Program-made: the position numbers and the translations under genes
Shown here: positions 56,871-64,000 of the stretch, piece after piece
Numbering within the stretch: position 1 is the stretch's first letter
Layout: each line of letters starts with the position of its first letter
Notes under the pieces: generated by a model
What the model saw: only the letters and a program-made list of their open reading frames with translations
Told to the model about the DNA's origin: nothing
Database searches by the model: none
Assembly (NCBI GenBank): GCA_014529385.2
Contig: CM043956.1
Coordinates: forward strand, 89,461,221-89,525,220
Length of the DNA: 64,000 nt
Source: Adiantum capillus-veneris
Lineage: Eukaryota > Streptophyta > Polypodiopsida > Polypodiales > Pteridaceae
Direction of reading: 5' to 3'

Positions 56871-57728
56871 TAATCTGCTATCCACCATGATTTGTGCTTT
56901 GTTCGTCCGATTAGAAGCTAAGTAATGCAATTGCTTGCACTTGACAATTTTTGAATTTTATATGCCCCTCAAACGGCTTTGAGGTTGGTCAATTTTTCAC
57001 TTTTTTCGGCTGTTTTTCTGCTTCACTTTGCGAGTGTGCTCCGTTTGCTGTGTTTTCTCAATGTGCGGTTTTCTTCTCGGCTTTGCTTTTGTTAACTCTG
57101 GCTTTTTTTGAGCTCGTTCTGGCTTTTTCTAGCTCTTTCTAGAAAATCTAGCGACTTTCTTTTTATTTTTCTAAATTCTTTGTAAATATTTGAATTTTCT
57201 AAAATTTTTGTCTTCTTATGATTTTTATAATTTTTTTAGGTTTTGATCTTTTTTTTATTTTTTTGAAGGTTTTATGAATTTTTTGCTTTATTTAGATTTT
57301 TTTCGAACAATTTTGGGTATTTTATGAATTTTTTGTGACTTTTTATGATTTTTTTATAGTTTTTGTGATTTATCTGTGGAATTTTTCAATTTTTAATGAT
57401 TTTCTATGTGATTTTGATTTCTCGGTGAATTTTTTATGTTTTTCAATTTTTTAAGAAATTTTTAAACCCTTTTTTTGGTGATTTCTATTGGATTCATTTT
57501 TTATTTTCTCAATGGCTTTTTTATTTTTTATGTCTTTTCTTTTTTTATATTTGATCTTGATTTTTTTTTTGTGTTTTATTTAATTAAAAAACACTTACCT
57601 AGGTGGTTACATGCAGTACCGTTGGTGTTGACCTGCAGGTTTGCTTGTCAGCAGCGCGTTGTATGAGGCATGAGGGAGAAGAAAGTGCGCGCATGCAGGC
57701 AGTCAGAGCGAGAGCGGAGAACCCGAGC

Positions 57729-57731
<3 letters not shown>

Positions 57732-57786
<55 letters not shown>
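57732..57786. repeat. (GT)n microsatellite
   Basis: About 27 GT units. Confidence 0.9.
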
Positions 57787-57790
<4 letters not shown>

Positions 57791-57887
57791 TGAATGTGCG
57801 CGTGGGTGTGTGTGTTAGTTAACAGCGGGCGCATGCGTGTAGCAGGGCGGGTCTGACAGGGAGTTAAAAGAGAGAAAGAGAGAGACA

Positions 57888-57892
<5 letters not shown>

Positions 57893-57944
<52 letters not shown>
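57893..57944. repeat. (GA)n microsatellite
   Basis: About 26 GA units. Confidence 0.9.
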
Positions 57945-57946
<2 letters not shown>

Positions 57947-60822
57947 AGTTAAGTTAGAGGGGAGAGAAAGTTAGAGAGTGGGAGTGTGGTGTGTGTGTGT
58001 GTGTGTGTGTGATGGGTGGTGTTCACCCACAGAGCTAGAAAAATACATTTTTCCCAACCAAAGAAATTAAGGGCAAACTTGAAGTCCTCCCGATGTCAAA
58101 TTTTGAACCTTTTGTCGGTAATTAAACTAAAAATTGTGAAAATTAACCGGTTTTCTTCAAGGCAAGCTCAAAATCTAGCCCGGATTTTAGGATTTCAGCC
58201 GGTTAAAATACACTGGACCCAATTTTTCTTTTAACATTGGTCACGCGCTGGCAGCGAGAGAGAGGGGGTGTGAGGATAGAGAGAGAAAGTGAGAGAGTTA
58301 GAGAGTGAGGGTGAGGGGGTGTTCACGCAGAGAGGAAGGAAGAAGAGGAGAATTGTGGTGTCGGAAAAATTTATCGCAAGAGACCATAAAGCTCTAGTCA
58401 ATGACAAATTTTTATGCACCGCAAGGCATGGTTTCGAAGTTTGAAAGTCGTCTTTTTTTTCCAAACATCCAAAAATGCCAGAATTAGGCCGAAAATTAGC
58501 CGAAACTCCAAAAAATCACTAGAGAAGCCCAAAAATTACCAAAAAAACCAAAAAATTCAAAGAATCTTAGAAAATCATATCGAATCACAACCAAACATTT
58601 TTGATACGCAAAAGCACACCAAAAATAGCAAATTTTACCGAAAATGCAATTTACGACACAATCATCAACCCCCCCTCCGGAAATGCTTAAAACTCGACCA
58701 CAGAGAGCACAAATACGAACAAAATGATGCCGTAAATATGCACACACAAAATAGCTCGTAAAGATTGCAAAATATCATATTTTTATGAAATTAACCAAAT
58801 ATTAATGCAAATGCAAAAAACTACCAAAAAAGAACAAAAATTGTTTGAAAAATACCCAAAAAAATTCCTAAAAATTCTCCACACAAATAAAATCACATCA
58901 AATGAATTGCCAAATAATTTCATCAATAAAATCAAAACTAAGCCATTAAATCGATAAAATTAACGACAAAATTAAGTCAAAAATTGACGCAATTGGAGTG
59001 TATAAATCCCTATTTTGAGCACAAAAACGCAGCAATTAACCATTACACCATCAATCATGGAATCAAAAATTGAATTAATCATACAATTTAAACATTTTTT
59101 AGGCACACACACACATTAATAAAATTGGCAGTTTTTATTAATATTTAGGTGCACACGAAAGGGTTAAACTTATCAAAATTGCAATGTGACTTCACAAATC
59201 ATTATTTGGGCATAATTACAACACAAATCAATCATCACAATTGAAAATCCATTAAACGTACTTTGATTTTTAGGTGCACAAACATGGGAAAAATAGTGCA
59301 CACACACCTAAAATTTGGCATACACACACTCAATTAGAATGCACACACTTGATTTTAGTGCACACACACTTGCAATTGACCATTCAAGGATGCAATTAAC
59401 TCAATTAGGCACCCAATTAGCAACACAAATTCACCAATTAGCAAATTGAAACATGTCAAATTCATGCGCCACCAAATCTTAAAAATTTTGGCATTACAAC
59501 AGCATGAAAACGAACAACCCAAAAATTTCATAGCATCATAGCATTAGCATTGCATTGCATCAACATAGCATCAACATTACATTGCATCATGGTGGGATCT
59601 CTACACAATTCTACACATCTTTAGATTCTAGGGAGGTTGAGAATACCACCTTAATTACCTTTCCATTGGAGATCAATTGAATGGTTGAATGCTCCAATCC
59701 TTCATAGCAAAAATTAGTGAAATTAGCAAGGGGTTAGTGTGAAATTAGAGTGTATAAACACACAATCGGCAAGATACGATGACAAATTAGGGAGTTATGA
59801 ACACATTGCTTCATGCACACACATCCAAAATCCACAAAAACATAAACACACAAGTGAAATTAGTGAGGAAACGCATTCGATTATGTCACAATTACACTAG
59901 CATAGGCCATCGTCCCAGACAACGGCTCCAAATGTCGGGGGTTTCATCATTGCATGGCTCCAATGACCAACAAAATTATCAATCTGGAGGGATGAGCTAC
60001 CCTGCTAAGGCATGGAGACACTCACACGATTAGTGAGCTAATCATGGAAAAACGAATGGTGAACTCTACAAGGTGAGCTTCTTAACCTATGGAGGAGCTA
60101 AGCCACAATGAAGGGCAATCTCCACATCCACTTCTCTTCACCTTCAGTCAACCCAATCACACACACTAACGATTGTAAGACGCACACAACACTAATTCTA
60201 TCATGGAACACACTAATCACAAGCACACACACATAGATCTATCGAGCACCACACTCCAATCAAACTTACATGCACACACAAGCAAAAGAGGGAAATCACA
60301 CAAGATTAGAGCGATATTAACTACTAATTAGTTAAGATGTACCTAATGTAAGCAGCATAGGTAATCATAAGAAGCATGAGAGAGGCATAGTGAAAGAGAA
60401 TGAATCATTGATTAGTGTTAATCAAGTCTCATGAGCAAGGAGACGATCAAGGACTCCACAGCCACACACCTCAAGAGCTCTCACCACAGAGTGCTCTCAA
60501 AAAATGAGCTTGAGAATCCTAATTTCTTTTACACACTACCTCATATACCTAGGGTAACAATATGCAATGCCCAAGGCCTTTAGGGCTCCACCACTTACTG
60601 AATCTTTTAGCTAGACACACTAATTGACATATTCTTTACATCTTGGAGCTCCCATTGAGCCCTAACACATTAAAGTATTACAGTGACTTGAAATAAATCG
60701 AGAATTTACAATACGTGACCATTTTGGGAAAACGTGAGAAATATGTATCTCCAATCTTTACTGCTTCTTTGTATTCATCCTTGATGTGCATCCACAAGGC
60801 TCAAGCCTTTAGCAGATTCCAG

Positions 60823-61593
60823 TTAAACATGAACTCCTTCAGAATAACCCATGTCAAGGTCAGCAGCTTGTGAACCACTTGTTGTATAGTCTATGTCTTC
60901 ACTGGAACCATTATTGGAGGTAGCGTCCATGCGAGCAATCTTTGAAGAAAAATAATATAAGTCTATTTCAGCATTAAATTCATTGTTTAACTTTTCTTTG
61001 TTGCTCAAAGCATTCTCCTCTAAAGCTGAACCTACTACTTTTAATTCCACATTTCTGTGGCTTTGCTTCTTGCAGAAATGTGTTCCCAAAATTAATAATA
61101 GTTGAGGAACTGCATCCGATCCCCTTCACCTTTACGAAAGACACCCTGGCTTCGTTCAATATCTCTTTTATTTCCAGATCTAGAATCCTTGAGCTTTCGG
61201 AAATAAATTCCTCTGCAAAATAGTCCCACTGTGTGGGATATGCTTCTGCTAATTCTTGAACCTGCCTTTTAAAATCTGAGTTTACAACCTCTTCAAAAGC
61301 TGCAATCATCCAATTTTCTAGAACATTTTGGCTCTTCATCTTGGCTTCATAACATGAAATAAAATCTTCTGGATCATATCCCTGAAAATTATGATACTGC
61401 TCCTTTACAGCATCAAGTGCTAGCTCTACAGCATCATTAATCTTCTTTTTTATGTGCATGGCTTTTGCTTGCTTGGCAAACATCTCTGAACTAATTCCCA
61501 CATTTTTGGAAAATCTGGAATAGCTATATTTTTATAAAATCCATTGGAATTGAAATCGTCAATAAATTGCTTCACTTGTTCTGGCCTCTCCAT
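60823..61593 (-). pseudogene. gag: Retrotransposon gag-like remnant
   Basis: From an ATG at 61593 the minus strand reads MERPEQVKQFIDDFNSNGFY; a frameshift near 61505 leads to the ORF ending at 60980, with GYDPEDFISCYEAKM, ENWMIAAFEEVV and TQWDYFAEEF, a layout like the capsid of the gag at 33180-34155. A second frameshift gives the last part (to 60823), which is acidic and Ser-rich. A primer-site-like motif lies just upstream. No zinc knuckle and no pol follow. Assignment to gag rests on layout and capsid-like pattern, not on a strong motif. Confidence 0.6.
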
Positions 61594-61615
61594 CTTTACC
61601 TCCCACCCTCGCTTG

Positions 61616-61634
61616 TTTCACGTCGGGTTCACCA
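61616..61634 (-). other. Candidate primer-binding site
   Basis: The minus strand reads TGGTGAACCCGACGTGAAA, homologous to the site at 34216-34233. The preceding LTR would end in CTTGACA at 61639, as LTR N1 does at 34240; a CCTCTG.CTGTGAGAG block is also shared by both upstream regions. Confidence 0.5.
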
Positions 61635-61639
61635 AAGAT

Positions 61640-62349
61640 GTCAAGGGATATGTGTTTGAAACGTGAGTCGAGAAGGTGACGGGCCTCTGGCTGTGAGAGG
61701 TGTGAGAGAGAATAGTAGCAACAGGTGAAAATAGATATGGAAATCACTGTAAACTTCAATTAATCAAGTCAAGCTTTAAGTACAACTTAATCCTTAGCCA
61801 AGGCGGGCTGTTAGCAATATCGTCACTCAGATCAGTTGAAAATTAGGAGTTTAAGCTCCCTTTTTACAAAATTAAACCGGTCGTTAACAACACCAAGACT
61901 TAACAGAATGATTAATCAACCCTTTTATTCCCTATTATTATCCCCTTTTGCCTCCCTAAACAACGATGGTGCCATCATTTCTAGGGGCATAAAAAACACC
62001 TCTTGGTGATGTGACAATTGATTCTTGCAACATCGCCAAATTGCATGGGATCTGCATCGAATGGCGCACACTAGCCTGTTGGGAGCTTCCTCTTTCCCCA
62101 CCAAGAGCACCCTCGCCTTCTTCTGCCTTGCGCGAGCTTCCTACTTCCTCCCTCTCCGCCTACACTGCCTGCTCACGCCATTGCCCTCGTTTTTTTCCTT
62201 TGTCCACACTAAAGCCCTTTATTTTGGCTATTGGGGGGCCATTGGCTTAAAGTAAAAAAAACACTTCGGTGGCCATTTGCTCCTTTAGTTTCCTTGGGTG
62301 GTCTTTAGTTTATGGGCGGCCACTATGATGTACAACACATTTAGCACAC
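61640..62349. other. Presumed LTR region and spacer
   Basis: The part next to 61640 should be the end of a minus-strand LTR; its start cannot be placed because no second copy is in the window. ORFs at 62011-62255 show no family features. Confidence 0.35.
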
Positions 62350-62760
62350 ATATCATCATGCTTTCGTAAATGCACCACATTTGGTATACATATCGAGCAA
62401 GCAATTGCTGAGCACAACATTTTTCTCCACCAATCCCTGACTAACATTATTAGCCTGAATTTCAATGCCCGTATCAACATCTCCTATAATGCCATATGCT
62501 TTAAGATGCACGTATAGGTGATTGCATTTGTCAAAAGGCATTTCCTTTGCATTCGGTTAGAACTTCACTGAGATTCTCTACCATGACCTTATCAACATCT
62601 AGCAGTCTCTAAATGACAATATTGTCTCAAATCTCATCGCTCATATCATTATCTTGAATAATGCCAAAAATTCATCCAGCTTAGCAAAGCCAGCAATCGA
62701 CAGCGGTCTCAAGCCGTATTATCTCATCAACCCGCACTCTCTCCGACGAGCCAAAATTCC
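62350..62760 (-). pseudogene. PPR protein fragment
   Basis: The minus strand encodes VVLSNCLLDMYTKCGAFTKA, a pentatricopeptide-repeat motif typical of the plant PLS class, which edits or processes organellar RNA. Upstream, residues in broken frames (NAGFAKLDEFLALFKIM) resemble the preceding repeat, with stops between. Only about two repeats remain, with no start codon and no E or DYW domain visible. It stops at about 62356 with a TGA. A retrocopy or genomic fragment carried among transposons is likely. Confidence 0.6.
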
Positions 62761-62931
62761 TTTAGACTTCTCAAGATGCATAGACCACATATGCTAAGCC
62801 TCTAAAATTCCCAAATGAATCCACGAAAACTTTGTCACTGGCATATTCTCTTTGTTCAAATTGGGAAGGACTTGGGAATCTATATCATTGACTTCTTCCT
62901 CCAGCTGGGACTCCACTACTGGAGGTTGGGG

Positions 62932-64000
62932 TTAGGTAGGTGGGACAGATTCGTCTAAATCTTTTGGGTCAAAGTCCATGAATTCCTGGATTTGGGCTAG
63001 GACAATGAACTTGTTAGAGGAATTACCTTTGGGGTCCTGCTTTTTAGTATTTGTGGGCTTGGATGAAGCCTGGTTAGGGTGATATTTGGGGGTTTTTGGA
63101 GGGATTTTAGCTCGGGGAGCCACTAAGCACTGGGGTACGGGGACAATGGGAACCTGTGCCAATATAGAGCACGGAGAGGCTCTTACTAGAATAGAGAGGA
63201 CCCTATCGCCTTTAAGCCACATGGTGCCAAGAGGATTTTGGAAGGGGATAGGAAAAGGGCCCTTGAGGGGACATGCCCTCACAAAATGTCCTCTTTTGCC
63301 ATAGAGGAAGCACGTATGAGGAAGATATATGTATTCAATAGGGTGGTCTAGGATCTCCCCGTCATCAATGTGAATCTTAATAGAAGGAAGGAGAGTTTCA
63401 GGGTTGGAGATATCCATCTCCACTAGCACCTGCGAGTGCCAAGGAGGATTTTAATAATCTTGCCTTCGACACCCGCCCAAGGCCTTGCCCAGTTGGCCTG
63501 CAATAGGCCCGAGGTGGTTGTACAGATGAAGGAGAAGTTTAGCGAACTCAACCGGGTAATTTCTAGCAGTTGAGGTCTCGAGGTTAAAGGATTTGTTCCA
63601 CCTGAACAAACACAGTTGGATAACCCACTTCCCATAGCTTAGGTCTTGAAACACCATGGCCTACTCTTTGAAGGCAAACAAAAAATGGTTCTTGGGCAGG
63701 CATTGAATGGATTCTACTTCAATACCCCGGGCAATCCATTGCTTCTTTACCCATGGTTTCACCATGTCTATGGGATGGTGTGGGCTGGCTAGGAGACCTA
63801 CCAAGGCACGGCTTTACAAGTCTCTTTTGACCTTTTTGACTTGAGAAGATGGTAAAATGGCTGCGGGCTTACCGTTAAAATATTCTCCTTTGCCAGATTG
63901 AGGATGTTCTTGGCTGTTGCCACGTTGAAGCTCCAAGGGGGGAGATGTATGCTTCCTCTGGTAGATGCTCTAGCAAATTCTTGATCTTCTCTTGGCGGGC
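62932..64000 (-). pseudogene. LINE ORF1 (DUF4283 plus CCHC), cut by window edge
   Basis: Plant L1-like ORF1 proteins bind element RNA. The minus strand shows the DUF4283 layout: KPWVKKQWIARGIEVESIQCL, NHFLFAFKE, then YGKWVIQL, and after a TAA (63451) VLVEMDIS, EYIYLPHTCFLYGKRGHFVRACP. The zinc knuckle has Tyr for its second Cys. A proline/lysine-rich tail follows to the stop at 62932. TAGs and the TAA interrupt one common frame (63430-63670), so it is inactive. The N-terminus lies near or beyond the window edge; ORF2 would be expected at lower coordinates but is absent. Confidence 0.75.

Larger units (their letters stand above)
56871..60822. other. Low-complexity and AT-rich stretch without genes
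   Basis: T-rich 56950-57590, then a (GT)n run (57732-57786), a (GA)n run (57893-57944), A-rich 58450-59500 and short GCAT-type repeats (59530-59595). No ORF shows a domain. The strong strand asymmetry, T-rich then A-rich around a purine/GT centre, is unusual but I cannot assign it. Confidence 0.5.

Overview
The window reads as nuclear DNA of a land plant with a large, repeat-choked genome. No intact single-copy host gene is visible. Almost everything recognisable is a decayed plant-type transposable element: Ty3/gypsy elements, Ty1/copia pieces, L1-like LINE pieces, one TTAA-flanked DNA element, and a pentatricopeptide (PPR) gene fragment. Long (GA)n, (GT)n and minisatellite tracts lie between them. 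A fern, lycophyte or gymnosperm is as likely as an angiosperm; the sequence alone does not settle it.

Layout. 1-1462: AT-rich array and an LTR-like stretch. 1463-11320: gypsy element 1, with direct terminal repeats, a primer-binding site, two small ORFs ahead of gag, and gag, protease, RT, RNase H, a second RNase H (a Tat-lineage trait) and integrase; pol lies in one frame broken by four stop codons. 11667-12290: LINE 3' fragment. 13073-14814 (minus): 3' end of another gypsy element, family R, whose LTR carries LINE sequence. 18026-20870 (minus): copia 3' half. 20874-32285: a second R LTR, split by gypsy element 2 (21041-30946), which is itself split inside RT by a 1.34-kb element flanked by TTAA. 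33180-35256 (minus): LTR plus gag. 35372-50505: three relatives of one gag-protease family (called G, F and E here), each with about 1.15-kb LTRs but no RT or integrase. G and E keep a homologue of the small pre-gag ORF of element 1. F is nested inside an LTR-like repeat (M) built around a 21-bp minisatellite; a second M copy lies at 52424-53208. 53573-54990: long inverted repeat. 56641-60822: AT-rich and low-complexity DNA. 60823-61639 (minus): another gag. 62350-64000 (minus): PPR fragment and a LINE ORF1 cut by the window edge.

The parts do not form one pathway. They are successive insertions whose order can partly be read: R LTR, then element 2, then the TTAA element; and M, then F. The most interesting signal is the roughly 70-residue protein encoded between primer-binding site and gag. 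It is kept in four diverged copies in three elements, and I cannot assign it to a family.
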